Assembly: GCA_947462335.1 (NCBI GenBank)
Contig: OX381707.1
Coordinates: 16,769,418 to 16,833,417, forward strand
Origin: Harmothoe impar
Lineage: Eukaryota; Annelida; Polychaeta; Phyllodocida; Polynoidae
Reading direction: 5' to 3'
DNA length: 64,000 bases
Part shown: one piece after another, positions 11,285 through 22,639 of the stretch
Layout: every line of letters begins with the position of its first letter
How positions within the stretch are numbered: position 1 is the first letter of the stretch
Notes under the pieces: generated by a model
What the model saw: only the letters and a program-made list of their open reading frames with translations
Told to the model about the DNA's origin: nothing
Database searches by the model: none
Translations under genes and position numbers: made by a program

Positions 11285-11830
11285 TAAAGTAGTTATGTCT
11301 CATTTTGCCTAAAATGTTGCATTGGCTGCATTTATAAATTGATCCTCCTAAAATCACACCATGATTCAACCACTATGACAGCAGTGACACAATGCACTGA
11401 AGACGCCTCCCTCCACTTTTTATAGCAGACTTTTTCCACCAGTATGTCTATCAGCGACCTGTCTAGATGGGGTTGTTTTCATTTAACAACCAATATGCCA
11501 TGTCCATGTTGTGATCACTTATTCCATTCCAATAATAGTAAACTATGGATTTTATCATTAGACCTGCACTGTGGGTATAAAAGCATTCGGTTGTTGTCCA
11601 TGCTCCATTCCAACTATTAATGGAGGTCTGGTTAAGGGAGTAATTCATTGGTCAGACCTGGCCAAGACAAGATTAATACACAAGTTTTTCAGCCAACCAC
11701 ATAATTATGGCCCAACAATGACAGCAGAATAACCCTTAAGTTGCTTTATTAGTGACACCATTTACAATATAGAGTATACTAGTGGCGTAATACTGCAATA
11801 GCTTATCAGCACACCATTGTAGAGGCCCCC
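11285..11830. promoter_or_regulatory. Conserved block b2, uninterrupted copy with TATA-like box
   Basis: The most complete b2 copy. It shows the empty target site GACGCCTCCC that is split by an element in the first copy. TATAAAAG lies at 11576-11583 and a weaker TATAAAAA is at the same place in the copy at 1277. The 26640 copy is altered to TATAGAAG. Whether this works as a promoter cannot be judged from sequence. Confidence 0.6.
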
Positions 11831-11936
11831 AGTAGGCCCACCATCTACTTGGCCTACAACTAGACTACCAAGATGCTATGAGGAGAAAAGAAAGTATGTG
11901 TGCTTCAACTGGTTAACAACTAGTAGTGTCTAGACA

Positions 11937-12170
11937 TACCGTACAACCTCCTGTACAAGCCTAACTCGTGTATAAGCGACACCTAGAGATTGGGCCAATC
12001 CTATAAGCCGCACTGATGATCTCTATATGGTGACTTGAGTACTTTACGATAGTAGCAAAAACTGGCGTATAAGCCGCGGCTAGTACGCAAGTCAGATTGA
12101 CGGTCCTTCTTATAGGATCGGCCTATGGTCAGGGTGTGGTTTGTACGCGAGTTTTTGAGGTTTTACGGTA
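11937..12170. mobile_element. MITE-like element with TACCGTA ends
   Basis: 234 bp. The left end TACCGTACAACCTC and right end GAGGTTTTACGGTA are inverted with one mismatch. The interior repeats 'gtataagc' motifs (GTGTATAAGCG, CTATAAGCCGC, CGTATAAGCCGCGG). A similar element with TACCGTATTCGACG ends is at 51720-51907. No coding capacity; the superfamily is not assigned. Confidence 0.7.
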
Positions 12171-12179
12171 GATTCGTCA

Positions 12180-12440
12180 CTCCCATCCTCCTGGTGTGGG
12201 GAGTTATGTAGACAGGATGTAGCATCAAAGGGAGCAGCTCGAATTCTGAGTAATCACTCCCTGTCCTGCTCATCTCCCCCACCACCTGACACCTAGTAAT
12301 TACAGAAATGTTAAAGATCAGGTATGAGTGGTGCGGGAAAGGGAAGGGCCATCTGAGATATAAGATACACTGTATCTTTCTGTGTTTTTCCTTCCACTCC
12401 ATCCTATGTCAGTCCTGATGGATAAGAGTTATAATGGATG
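12180..12440. other. Conserved block b3, first copy
   Basis: Aligns with 23490-23660 and 27185-27450: GTAGACAGGATGTAGCAT, AAAGGGGAGCAG, TAATCACTCCCTGTCCTGC and CACCACCTGACACC. Identity is about 85% in the first 130 bp. Open frames are not conserved. Confidence 0.75.
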
Positions 12441-12639
12441 TTATAAAATGAGCTGATTAAAAAAGTAGTACCAGGTATTCATGGTTCAGAAGAAAAAATA
12501 GATTCATGTTCAGCTCCTAAGTTTACTACTAGCACAATGCCATGGTTGTTTCCTATTTAGTCTTACAGTCATTGCATGGTGTTTGCCATAAAGTCAAATA
12601 ATTACTGAAGCTTATGCCATTTGAGCTAAAATATACCTC

Positions 12640-13030
12640 TTTATATCATTTGCAGTTTGAAGTATTTGAATTAATTCTGATGAATCATGTCAAAAAAGGG
12701 CAAATCACATTAAAGCATTATGTGGCCTTTAACAGTTGAATGACTGACTTATTCACAGACATTAAGACTATACCCCGAGGACAACATCAAAGACAACATA
12801 TTTCGCCTTATGTCTCATCTGACGTCAAACAGCTTCACACAGCTACACTTAATTCTAGGCCATTCAGTGTGGCAATGAGGCCTTTGCTGACAGTGAATAA
12901 TGGGGAAGGTATAAAGGAGGATATATAGTATTATAATATACTGGAGGCAGATTTTTTTTATCCAGGGCGTCGTTAATGACATTTGTACTGTCACCTGGTG
13001 TGAAGGCATATTATCCCATTACAGGCATTG
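12640..13030. other. Conserved block b4, second copy
   Basis: Pairs with 1650-2100 over nearly its full length, including the ACTATACCCCGAGGACAA start, the CRE palindrome TGACGTCA at 12821 and a run ending near GTGTGAAGGCATATT. It opens the next repeat of the series and is separated from its usual neighbour b6 by the satellite that follows. Confidence 0.75.
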
Positions 13031-13176
13031 ACACTAGATTCACTTAGCATTAGAAATGTACATATATGCTGCGCAAGTGTTATTAAACATAGGTTTGTGA
13101 GAAATTAGTAAAGCTAAGCTAAAAGGTCTCCCATGGAAGGATAAATTCTATATTTTAATGAAGCAAATAGCAAAAA

Positions 13177-13248
13177 CAAGAATTGCGGTTGTTGCCGCGT
13201 AAAAAAATGCCTCAGGCATTTTTACAGGGGCAACAACCCCAATTCTTG
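13177..13248. repeat. Short foldback element
   Basis: CAAGAATTGCGGTTGTTGCC at 13177-13196 pairs with the inverted copy at 13229-13248 (one mismatch). An inner hairpin, AAAAAATGCC with GGCATTTTT, lies between. Likely a tiny foldback MITE; no target duplication was resolved. Confidence 0.6.
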
Positions 13249-13344
13249 CATTAGAAGAAACATAATGTCTATATGGTTGGTATGTTTGAAGGGAACCCAT
13301 TCAAGACACCAAATAAGCAGGGGGAAGGATGATATAACTTGGCA

Positions 13345-15560
13345 TTTCCTATGAATTCCTTGGGTCCATGTTAGGGGGTAAGGAAATCTGTGTTGCTAGG
13401 CAGATAAACACTAAGAATAGCCATTGCTAGGCAACCGGCTGTATTAGCAACAAACCAATAGAACCATTGAATTCCTTGAGTCCATATTAGGGGGGGGGTT
13501 GGTATGATTATATTCAACCTAAGGACCATGGAAATGTGTGTTGCTAGGCAGATAAACAACTAGAAAAGCCATTGCTAGGCAACTAGCTGTATTAGCAACA
13601 AACCGATAGAACCATTGAATTCCTTGGGTCCATATAAGGGGGGGTAGGTATGATTATAATCAACCTCAGGACCATATAAATGTGTATTGCTAGGCAGATA
13701 AACAATTAGAATAGCCTTTGCTAGGCAACCAGCTGTATTAGCATCAAACCAATAGAACCATTGAATTCCTTGGGTCCATATTAGGGGGGTTAGGATGATT
13801 ATAATCAAACTCAGGACCATGGAAATGTGTGTTGTTAGGCAGATAAACAATTAGAATAGCCGTTCCTAGGCAACCAGCTGTATAAGCAACAAACCGAAAA
13901 AAACATTGAATTCCTTGGGTCCATATTAGGGGGGTTAGGTATGATTATAATCAACCGTAGGACCATGGAAATGTGTGTTGCTAGGCAGATAAACAATTAG
14001 AATAGCCGTTTCTAGGCAACCAGCTGTATAAGCAACAAACCGAAAAAAACATTGAATTACTTGGGTCCATATTAGGGGGGTTAGGTATGATTATAATCAA
14101 CCGTAGGACCATGGAAATGTGTGTTGCTAGGCAGATAAACAATTAGAATAGCCGTTGCTAGCAACTAGCTGTATTAGCAACAAACAGACAGAACCATTGA
14201 AATGCTTGGGTCGATATTAGGGGGGGTAGGTATGATTAAAGTCAACTTCAGGACCATGGAGATGTGTGTTGCTAGCAGATAAACAATTAGAATAGCCGTT
14301 GCTAGCAACTAGCTGTATTAGCAACAAACAGACAGAACCATTGAAATGCTTGGGTCGATATTAGGGGGGGTAGGTATGATTAAAGTCAACTTCAGGACCA
14401 TGGAAATGTGTGTTGCTAGCAGATAAACAATTAGAATAGCCGTTGCTAGGCAACCAGCTGTATTAGCAACAAACCGATAGAACCATTGAATTCCTTGGGT
14501 CCATATTAGGGGGGGTAGGTATGATTAAAATCAACATCAGGACCATGGAAATGTGTATTGCTAGGCAGATAAACAATTGGAATAGCCTTTGCTAGGCAAC
14601 CAGCTGTATTCGCAACATACCAATAGAACCATTGAATTCCTTGGGTCCATATTAGGGGGGTTAGGTATGATTATAAACAACCTTAAGACCATGGAAATGT
14701 GTGTTGCTAGGCAGATAAATAAAAAGAAGAGCAGTTGCCAGGCAACCAGTTGTATTAGCAACAAACCAATAGAACCATTGAATTCCTTGGGTCCATATTA
14801 GGGGGGGTAGGTATGATTATAATCAACCTCAGGACCATGGAAATGTGTGTTGTTAGGCAGATAAACAACTAGAATATCCGTTTCTAGGCAACCAGCTGTA
14901 TAAGCAACTAACCGAAAAAAACATTGAATTCCTTGGGTCCATATTAGGGGGGTTAGGTATGATTATAATCAACCTTAGGACCATGGAAATGTGTGTTGCT
15001 AGGCAGATAAACAATTAGAATAGCCATTGCTAGGCAACTAGCTGTATTAGCAACAAACAGACAGAACCATTGAATTCCTTGGGTCGATATTAGGGGGGGT
15101 AGGTATGATTAAAATCAACCTCAGGACCATGGAAATGTGTGTTGCTAGGCAGATAAACAATTAGAATAGCCGTTGCTAGGCAACTAGCTGTATTAGCAAC
15201 AAACAAGCAGAACCATTGAATTCCTTGGGTCCATATTAGGGGGGGTAGGTATGATTATAATCAACCTTAGGACCATGGAAATATGTGTTGCTAGGCAGGT
15301 AAACAATTAGAATAGCTGTTGCTAGGCAACCAGCTGTATTAGCATCAAACCAATAGAACCATTGAATTCCTTGGGTCCATATTAGGGGGGGTTAGTATGA
15401 TTATAATCAACCTTAGGACCATGGAAATGTGTGTTGGTAGGCAGATAAACAATTAGAATAGCCGTTGCTAGGCAACCAGCTGTATTAGCAACAAACCGAT
15501 AGAACCATGAATTCCTTGGGTCCATATTAGGGGGGTAGGTATAATTATAAACAACCTCAG
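13345..15560. repeat. Satellite array, about 146-bp monomer, about 15 copies
   Basis: The landmark GTTGCTAGGCAGATAAAC recurs near 13392, 13538, 13686, 13832, 13978, 14126, 14268, 14411, 14560, 14703, 14850, 14996, 15141, 15288 and 15433, giving 142-149-bp spacing. Monomers also share GAATTCCTTGGGTCCATATT, a run of 5-9 G and a GTTGCTAGGCAACC inverted repeat. Two adjacent monomers near 14130-14400 are almost identical and share a private variant (TTGAAATGCTTGGGTCG), which marks recent local amplification. The short open frames over it are repeat artefacts. Confidence 0.92.
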
Positions 15561-15627
15561 GAACTATCAAAGGTTGATTTATATTATTGTTATCACATAG
15601 CATAAATTTGTGTTGTGACACCTTAAT

Positions 15628-15640
15628 CCAAGATGGCGGC
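15628..15640 (+). promoter_or_regulatory. YY1-like motif, first of a pair
   Basis: CCAAGATGGCGGC matches the classical YY1 consensus (AAGATGGCGGC). A second identical motif follows 18 bp downstream at 15646-15658. Binding is inference. Confidence 0.4.
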
Positions 15641-15645
15641 ACAAT

Positions 15646-15658
15646 CCAAGATGGCGGC
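15646..15658 (+). promoter_or_regulatory. YY1-like motif, second of a pair
   Basis: Identical to the motif at 15628; the pair comes from a direct repeat of AATCCAAGATGGCGGC. It is placed between the satellite end and the hairpin at 15704. Confidence 0.4.
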
Positions 15659-15703
15659 GCCTGTTCTGACTTCTGGTCAAGTGCAAACATCATATACCTC
15701 GTT

Positions 15704-15729
15704 CTGGTGGTGCCTGGCGGCACCACCAG
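15704..15729. repeat. GC-rich 11-bp hairpin
   Basis: CTGGTGGTGCC, loop TGGC, GGCACCACCAG: a perfect 11-bp stem. It is followed at once by a second short stem, GGTGGC/GCCACC. It could be the end of a small foldback transposon, or simply a structured GC island. Confidence 0.5.
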
Positions 15730-15734
15730 GTGGC
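15723..15734 (+). promoter_or_regulatory. Weak CTCF-like core
   Basis: CCACCAGGTGGC fits the first 12 positions of the CTCF consensus CCASYAGRKGGCRS; the last two do not fit. It overlaps the hairpin at 15704, so the match may be a by-product of the palindrome. Confidence 0.25.
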
Positions 15735-15759
15735 TACGCCACCACTTCGGCATAAAAAA

Positions 15760-16039
15760 ATTGATTCATGCACAATGTTTGACATAAACTGCAAAAGGAT
15801 TTTCTACATTCTTAATCTATTCAACTGTTATCAAACTGACAGAATTTGGGGAGAATTCACATAAATGTCTATGTTGTGGAATTTATTCAGTTTCAATACT
15901 GTGGGTGTATATATATACATCACGAGTGGCAGAGGATAAAGCATTATATTGCATTCAGCATTCTCATCAGTCCCCTGAGGGACAATTCAATACCTAAATG
16001 CCAATACATGAACGTTTTATGTTTCATTTATACGTGTAT
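15760..16039. other. Unassigned stretch before unit B
   Basis: No paralogue, repeat or gene recognised between the hairpin region and block b5. Confidence 0.35.
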
Positions 16040-16300
16040 CTATACAACTGTCATAAGAGATTCACAATACAAAGTTGACTTTTCTTTAGCTGAATACAGA
16101 TTGGGCTTCACAAGGATTAATTGTGATTCAAAATGGGATGAGGATTTAAGGATTATATTTGGGGAAACATCCTGTAAGACCCTTTAAATGAAGGAATATT
16201 GTTGCTTAAGCGGTTCAATTTGAGAGTAATGCCATTTCAATCAGTGAAACAGTCCTTTGGATATTCCAAATCCTTCAAACATTTTCCTGGATTGAATAAT
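16040..16300. other. Conserved block b5, unit B
   Basis: Aligns with 28600-28900 and 39270-39520: TTTAGCTGAA, GATTCAAAATGGG, CATTTCAATCAGTGAAACAG and ATTCCAAATCCTT-like endings. Unit A lacks it, or it lies in the sequence lost before b6. Confidence 0.65.
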
Positions 16301-16559
16301 AAAATTCAAATTTGCAGATGCCTTGGATTCTCTCCCTGTCAACAAGGCAACCAAGCTAAACTTATTAAAGTCGCATAGAATCAAACTCATAGCAGAATAT
16401 TGCGTTTATCACCTTGGGAGTGGGTAGAGGGCAGGGTGACTGCTCCCTTTTTAATTTTTGCCTGTATATAAAAATCAATTGATATGCGTTGAGGACAGAT
16501 CTACTTTTAATGAACTGAAATGGAAAGAACCTAGTGATGAAATGAAGTCTCAGTAACAA

Positions 16560-16990
16560 GTAGTAAAAAGATATAGGGAGACTGTGAAGCTCACGATAAG
16601 CCGATTCGGCTTGGGATGTAAACTTGCCCTTTTCATTGGATCTAAATGACATCATGTCAAGGTCAATATCAGCATCTGTCCAAGTTGTCAGAGGACATCC
16701 AGCCTCATCCATTTGAAAGTAGTCAGGACCTCCATTACCCATGGAAAAGCTTTAAGGCAGGCCTCATGCAATCCTGGTCAGCTTGACTTCCTCTCAGTGA
16801 AAGCTGAGAAGGCAGGAGAACTAGCTGAGCAGGGTGGCTGCTGTCTTCCAGTTTCCGCGTGAACTGGGTGGGATGGAGAAAAGGAGGTGCGAGAGACAGG
16901 CAAAGTCCTGAGCTTGAATTAACAAATTCTTCTAAATAAGCTACTGGCATATGAACTAAGTCAGGTAGCAATGCAAGAAGGCAGGAATTA
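16560..16990. promoter_or_regulatory. Conserved block b6, unit B
   Basis: Contains the AAGCCGATTCGGCTTGGG palindrome-like start (CCGATTCGG), then TAAATGACATCA, two bases, and TCAAGGTCA at 16657-16665. The downstream part matches 2200-2480 closely. See the unit A entry for the motif reading. Confidence 0.75.
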
Positions 16991-17089
16991 CATGAGTGCT
17001 GAGTATAATATATAGGGATATATTGGTAATATATTTAGACGTTACAATTCCAGACTATAGTATAGGTTGATTGTCAATTGGAGTTCAAA

Positions 17090-17900
17090 GGGAGGGTATC
17101 AGATTGTGTAGTGATGTCTTACTAAAGGCCCTAATCCCGTCACAATCTGTTAGTGAGTACAGTAAGGTGATACGGTGATAAGGTGATAAGGTGATAAGGT
17201 GATCTTCATTTTGGTTCATTATTGCAATTTATATAGTATACAATTCATATATTATACAATTTATAAGCACCTAATATGATCATAGTGAAATGCTTACAAT
17301 GAGAGTTATTAGCACACACCTAGCTAGGAGAGATCTGTAATATTGATATTTGAAACTGCCAGTAACCAATACAGAACCAGTATTGACGTTTGGTGGCTGG
17401 ATCTCAAGGCATATGCCCTATAAAGGTACATAGTTCCTGATCTGTTTGGTGGTATTTATCTAGGCCAGAGCCATGGTATTTTTATACATACCAGCATGGG
17501 GGGATGGTTCAGCCATTCAATTGCTGAATTGATTACTACAACTGTATCAATCAACTGCTGATAACTATTACATCCCCCCACTACTTTCCTATCACCTCTT
17601 CCTCTAGTTAACTGCCAACAACTCCAAGTGATCAGAATTCTACATTGTTGTGACATTCAGCAAATGGCTTGGAGTGATTTGGGTCTAAGCAGAGACCATC
17701 AATTTAGGATTTTTTAAACTAAAGGACTAGGAATAGTGCCAGGGTTGGCAGAATTCTTGCTGTGGCAGATGATTTATGATATCACTACAAGTAAGCTAAA
17801 TAAAGAAAGCCTTATCTCACAATCTCACATTTTCATTAGTTTTGTTTACCTACTACTATGCTACTTGGTCAGTGAAAATTATGACTTGCTTTCATGTCAG
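17090..17900. other. Conserved blocks b7 and b8, unit B
   Basis: Block b7 is shortened. The ancestral AAGGTGAT has expanded into a (GTGATAAG) microrepeat at 17165-17203, absent from the copies at 2740 and 40370. Block b8 (17340-17760) matches unit A at about 88% through the TTAACTGCCAACAACTCCAA region and GTCTAAGCAGAGACCATCAA. Confidence 0.7.
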
Positions 17901-18229
17901 CCTCATTGGAGTCTTAGATTTTTTGCACATTAATAAAAAAATAGGCAGAAGTTCGACCTTGGTCAACCAGTCATGTCAAGCTATATTCCCAGAGCCCAAA
18001 GGCAGGTTTAAAACAATTAAAGATGATACAGTTCAGCCTGCCAATGAATTGTCCTTAGATTGCAGGTAATGCACATAGTTGTAAAGTAACCGGGCAAAGC
18101 TTGGGATGTTTCATCAGATGTGAAATAGAGTTCTTCAATATCACTCTGACATAAATATTGATTAAAACAAATACTCTTCCAAATGCACATACACCATGTA
18201 AAATGCAATATATATGTGCACAGTTGAGT

Positions 18230-18660
18230 GCAACAATGGGGTTTGCAAATGTGTCAATGGGCCCCAAATGCACTGAAGTGTTTGAAATGTCCATTTAGTA
18301 GAATATCATACACGACTTTATTTGCTGCTGTCTGTTTTCTAACCAGATTCAGGTTTAAGCCTCTAGATAATCACTATATGCCTCTCCCTCTTACTGTTGA
18401 CATTCAATAAAATACACACCTCAAAAAGGCTGCTGTCTGTGTGGAGCAATGCAAAATGATTCATGAATACCCCAAGGCAATGATGAACATAACTGCTACT
18501 CCCCTTTGCTTAGAGATAAGACTAATATTTCTCATCACTGAGAACTGTATACTGTTCTCTTTCATGGGTTTCATGGAGTGGTATGTATTCAGACATTTAT
18601 ATTTTAGAGGTTTGAACTTGAGTGTACAGGAAACAAAAGTAATATATACACCCCAAAAAT
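18230..18660. other. Conserved block b9, left half, unit B
   Basis: Matches 3590-3950. The block is interrupted by about 500 bp that include the inverted-repeat element at 18669-19029 and resumes near 19130. Confidence 0.7.
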
Positions 18661-18668
18661 CAATATTA

Positions 18669-19029
18669 GGCCATTCAAAAAAATAAAATGGTTTCTCATC
18701 ACCGTGCGCATCATGAAAATCTGCTTTTGAGGAAACCTTTTTTTTTTTTGCTAATATTTGTTAAAAAATATGATAAAAATGGACAAATATAGGGATATTT
18801 GGTATCAAATCAAAGCTTAGACTGCCAGTAATGCAGTAGGATAGAAATAATTTTCCCTACTTTTAATGATCCATAATTTCTTAACTGCTAAAATGTAAAT
18901 TTTGGTCATGAAAAACGTATTTCATTCCATACATTTTAGCCTGCGAGTAAAAAAAAAAGAAAGAAAAAGCCTCCCTCGTCAGATTTTTCAGACCTTGGTG
19001 ATGAGAAACCACTTTTTTTTTGAGTGGCC
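18669..19029. mobile_element. MITE-like element with GGCCA ends
   Basis: About 361 bp. The left end GGCCATTCAAA is followed by TGGTTTCTCATCACC. The right end carries the inverted GGTGATGAGAAACCAC, followed by an A/T run and GAGTGGCC. Unit A lacks this segment. Ends resemble those of the element at 28079-28342 (GGCCA followed by an A-run), which suggests one family. No coding capacity. Confidence 0.65.
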
Positions 19030-19129
19030 TTATCCATGCATTTTCAGTAATCCTACCAGAGAAGAAGTAGTGTATTAGTTTCAATGGCCACTGAGGCCAT
19101 TATGGTTCCAACAGTCTAGATGTAGAGAT

Positions 19130-19480
19130 GAAACAGAAAATGAATCAGGTTAGGGGAATAGGGGTTAAATAGTACTTGCTGATCTCTTGAGGCAAGGGGG
19201 AAAGTCTGCTTGCATTCTAGAAGTTGCGTGTGCCATTTTTCTACCCTTTCACTAACTTCCACTGAAATTTGAATCCTGGATTTTGTTTTCTCCTTGTTGG
19301 GGAACGATCTGTGTCCGATTACCTTGGAACCCATTCTGTTTTAATGCTTTTGTGCCATGCTGTGACATCTTATACTGTTCAAATGGCACTATGGATCCAA
19401 CATCCAAGATGAATAACAATGAAGAAACTACCTTTTTTGTAACTGGCTCAAGGTGAAATAGAAGTAAATAAAATCTAGGT
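19130..19480. other. Conserved block b9, right half, unit B
   Basis: Matches 3955-4270: AATGAATCAG, CTTGCTGAT, GAATCCTGGATTTT, CTGTGACATCTTATACTGTT and ATGGATCCAACA. Confidence 0.7.
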
Positions 19481-19739
19481 TTATTTCAGATTCATCTTAT
19501 GAAACATCATTTATAAAAACATCCGTGACATTAAGTAATACAGTTAATAATTGGAAGTGAAACTTTATTTAAAGTGTTTTAGTTAAAGAAAATAAATTGG
19601 AGTAAATTTGGTACAAATTTTGTACAGTATATGAATCAAATTAGAATGTAAGAGAGCTTTTTATCATAATGTTAGGTAAAGGGATACATTAGAACGTTTG
19701 CAAACATTTAAAAGGGTTTTTTGCTCCCTGGATAGGCCT

Positions 19740-20300
19740 CAATTGTAGAGAGTCATAGATGACATGCTTGTGAAGAATATAAATACACAGAGGCAAAGAC
19801 TTCTTCTCTTGAAAACTCATTGCATTCCTCTGCATGGCTATACCTGTTTGTTGGGAAATAGTACTTTTACAGCCTTCCCTAACCCCATCTGAGCAGCTCA
19901 TTGACTAGCTCCATTACCTTCAGTCCAACCGAGCCTATTCCACAGCAGCTCAGTCCAACCCAACAAGCAGCTCTGGGGGATTTAGAAGGAGGAAATCAGA
20001 GTGGCTCGGCAGAGATGGTAACTACTTGGAACGACCAAGAGCTGCTTGGAACTGAGGCAGGGATGGAGGTTTCCAATCAGGAGCCGGTAATCCTTAGCTG
20101 CTTCCACAACGGCCAGAGTCTTAAGCACCTGGCTCTTCCTGCTCCTTCTGTGAGCAGGTTGGAGCCATACACTGGGCAGTACATCAAGTTGGTCAGTAAC
20201 ACAGGTGTATATATGAGGCAGGATATGCAAAGTTCTACACACCTGATAGACCTACACCCTCAGAATGCTGTGTTCACCCTGTCAGTGCCTTTCTTCCTTG
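19740..20300. other. Conserved block b10, unit B
   Basis: Holds the hyperconserved core (19885-20090) described under unit A. A 141-codon frame crosses it, but the frame is broken in unit D and differences are not biased to synonymous sites. The downstream part up to AATGCTGTGTT is also shared with unit A. Confidence 0.75.
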
Positions 20301-20833
20301 GACATACTCAAAACCCTAATTGCTAATAGATCGTTCTTCCAAATTTATAATATTCCTTGAAATCTTTTGATTAAGCATTTCTCTCATTCCAAACATTTCA
20401 TCCATGATTCTGTTTTTTGTCATTCTTTGCCACAACTAGAAACCAAAGCAAAGCCCTTCACTTCAGAGACAGTATCTCTATATCACTCTCCGTGTTCCTC
20501 ATCCCAAGACCTTCAGCCTCAAACAAACCTTTAGTGGCACAATGGTTTTGCTTCATCCTATTCAGATCGTTTCTGAATTTTGCAGCTCTAGATTAGGGGC
20601 ATGACTATTATAGAAGAGAACATTGACTTCAATTACTGAATACCTTCTCTGTATTTGCTTACTATTTTTATATTAGATGGACCTGATTGCTAGTCATTAA
20701 AAAAGGAAAAATAGCATCAGTTACTCTCGATATGAACTCAGTTGATACAGGTTTATTTTCCATCAGACCATGGTATAGTAGTTATCACACTAAAAATTGT
20801 GTCTGAATGATTCTAATTCAGGGCTGAAGTTGC

Positions 20834-20926
20834 TTAAAGCCCCACCGCCCCTATATATAGGGCTGAGTACCTATCCCGGCTCCACTCTGACTACTGCTGG
20901 AGGGGTACCGAGATCTGCGCCTTTAA
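20834..20926 (-). mobile_element. 93-bp TTAA-flanked MITE
   Basis: Bounded by TTAA at both ends (20834-20837 and 20923-20926) with TTAAAGCCCC and GCGCCTTTAA termini. The same 93-bp element, about 88% identical and inverted, is at 41521-41613, where the paralogous empty site proves a TTAA target duplication. Duplication of TTAA is the hallmark of piggyBac-type transposons. No coding capacity. Confidence 0.8.
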
Positions 20927-20934
20927 GCTTAGTG

Positions 20935-21365
20935 GATGTGTTGTACAGGAGAGGGAACAAGTACTTTACATGCCCATTAGTAGTCCAGACAACTATCATT
21001 GTCTACAATTTATGTCATGGTCGTTGCAGGCGATCTTACAAGCCCCAAGGCAGCACGTCCTGCAGATCACATAACGTGAACATGGGATAATTGGAACCAC
21101 AGTACACGCAGAGACAACAAAAGAATTTACAAAAACCTAGCTTTTGTCATCAAAATGCACCAGATAGGCAAATACCTCTCTTTTTTATGCGTGTTGGACA
21201 GATCTTCCAGCCCTCGCCAGAGGTGGATGTTTTGCATATAAAAACGGAAGCGGACCAGCGGCTGGTTCACAGGGGAATAGTAGGTGTCATGTCGTATTTG
21301 TTTGACATTACATCAAATGTTGTTTCGTTTCCGGTTTTCAGACATAGATAGTGGCAGAACTTAAC
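20935..21365. promoter_or_regulatory. Conserved block b12, unit B
   Basis: About 85% identical to 5470-5830 across GGCAGCACGTCCTGCAGATC, GGATAATTGGAACCACAG, TTTTGCATAT (21230-21239) and CGGTTTTCAGACATA. See unit A entry. Confidence 0.7.
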
Positions 21366-21879
21366 ACAACTATGCTTTCAGTGCACATTGGCAGCATCGG
21401 AGTAATTTATGTAGTACACTATTTGAATGCAATTTGTGAGATTTTCCACCTGGCCCACACACTGAATCTGTTCTTGGCCTTCATTTCAGACTATAGTTAT
21501 TTCAGAACTGCCCGCTTTGAAAATTTCACAGTAAAGATAAAATGATGCAATCAGTACTGCCTTCATTTCAACAATAGAAGTTCCACCTTTAAAATGTCGA
21601 CATAAAGAGTCTCTGTTGAGGGTGAATTATATGCTGAGGCACGGATCAGACACAAGAGTGGGTTTATTGAAAAAGCTTCTCTTCACTATTCCTGGGTAGA
21701 CTGTACACTTTAAGAAAGCCATTGGCAATGTGGTTCAGCATTTACATGGAATAAAGGATTTCTATTTATAGCAATGTGGTTTCTTAAGCCTTTCAGATAG
21801 AATAATGGTGATTCCAAAGCCTGGTGCAAAGCCGTAATAGTTGCTCAAAGCATTACATTTTCCCAAATGTCCTAATCAG

Positions 21880-22375
21880 GTGGAAGACTGCCTGGACTTA
21901 CAGTACAGCCTGCATAACACACCCAGCCCGTTTTCACAGGTCACTCAGCCTGGAATACAGGGCTGTTCATTAGCAGGACTGTGTTTTCACTATAGCTTTT
22001 ATATAATCATATTTGCGATTTTTATGTGATATTTGCTAAGAATAAACTCATATATAGGATGTAGATCAGTACATCACCTTCCAACTTATGGATGCAGTAT
22101 GTGCCTGGTCCACTGCATTCTTGAATAATTACATGTTTAAATTGGTATTTTATATGATGGGACAACCATAAGAGCAGGCATAACAGTTGCCTCTGCTTGG
22201 AGAAGGTGTGAAAGCCTGAGCCCCAGCCTGCTGTACCAGGGTCATGTGCTGGGAGAGTGTGAACAACCTGTACAAACACCCTGCCTGTAAAGACTACCAG
22301 CCTGTTAAACCAGCCTGGGCAGCCTGAATTAACAGGCTGTCTGGAAAAACAGGCCAGGCTGTATCACTGGTCTAG
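21880..22375. repeat. Cluster of CAGCCTG / CAGGCTG words
   Basis: Around ten copies of CAGCCTG or its reverse complement are scattered over about 490 bp, densest at 22300-22355, where both orientations alternate. It is not a regular tandem array. It may be a degenerate short-palindrome repeat or a G/C-skewed relic. Confidence 0.45.
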
Positions 22376-22419
22376 TCCTCCACCTGCTAATCGGTCAAAG
22401 TTCCCATTTTCTATCTACC

Positions 22420-22560
22420 TGGTCTTGCCTGATGAGTTGTATCCCAAGATTGACCACCGTGATATCAGACAGCATCACTCACCTGAAGACAAGAGAGATA
22501 AAGAAACACAATCAGCCATAGACAATGGTACTGAGTTTCATATGCCAGTGATGGCTTGCA
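22420..22560. other. Conserved block b14, unit B
   Basis: Matches 6935-7060 and 38170-38290 around GACAGCATCACTCACCTGAA and ACAATGGTACTGAGTTTCAT. Confidence 0.65.
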
Positions 22561-22639
22561 TCATTGGGTTCATATGGTCATATGCAATAGCCAACATTGT
22601 ATACTAGGCAATAGGTTGGATGCATGATGCTGCATGCAT

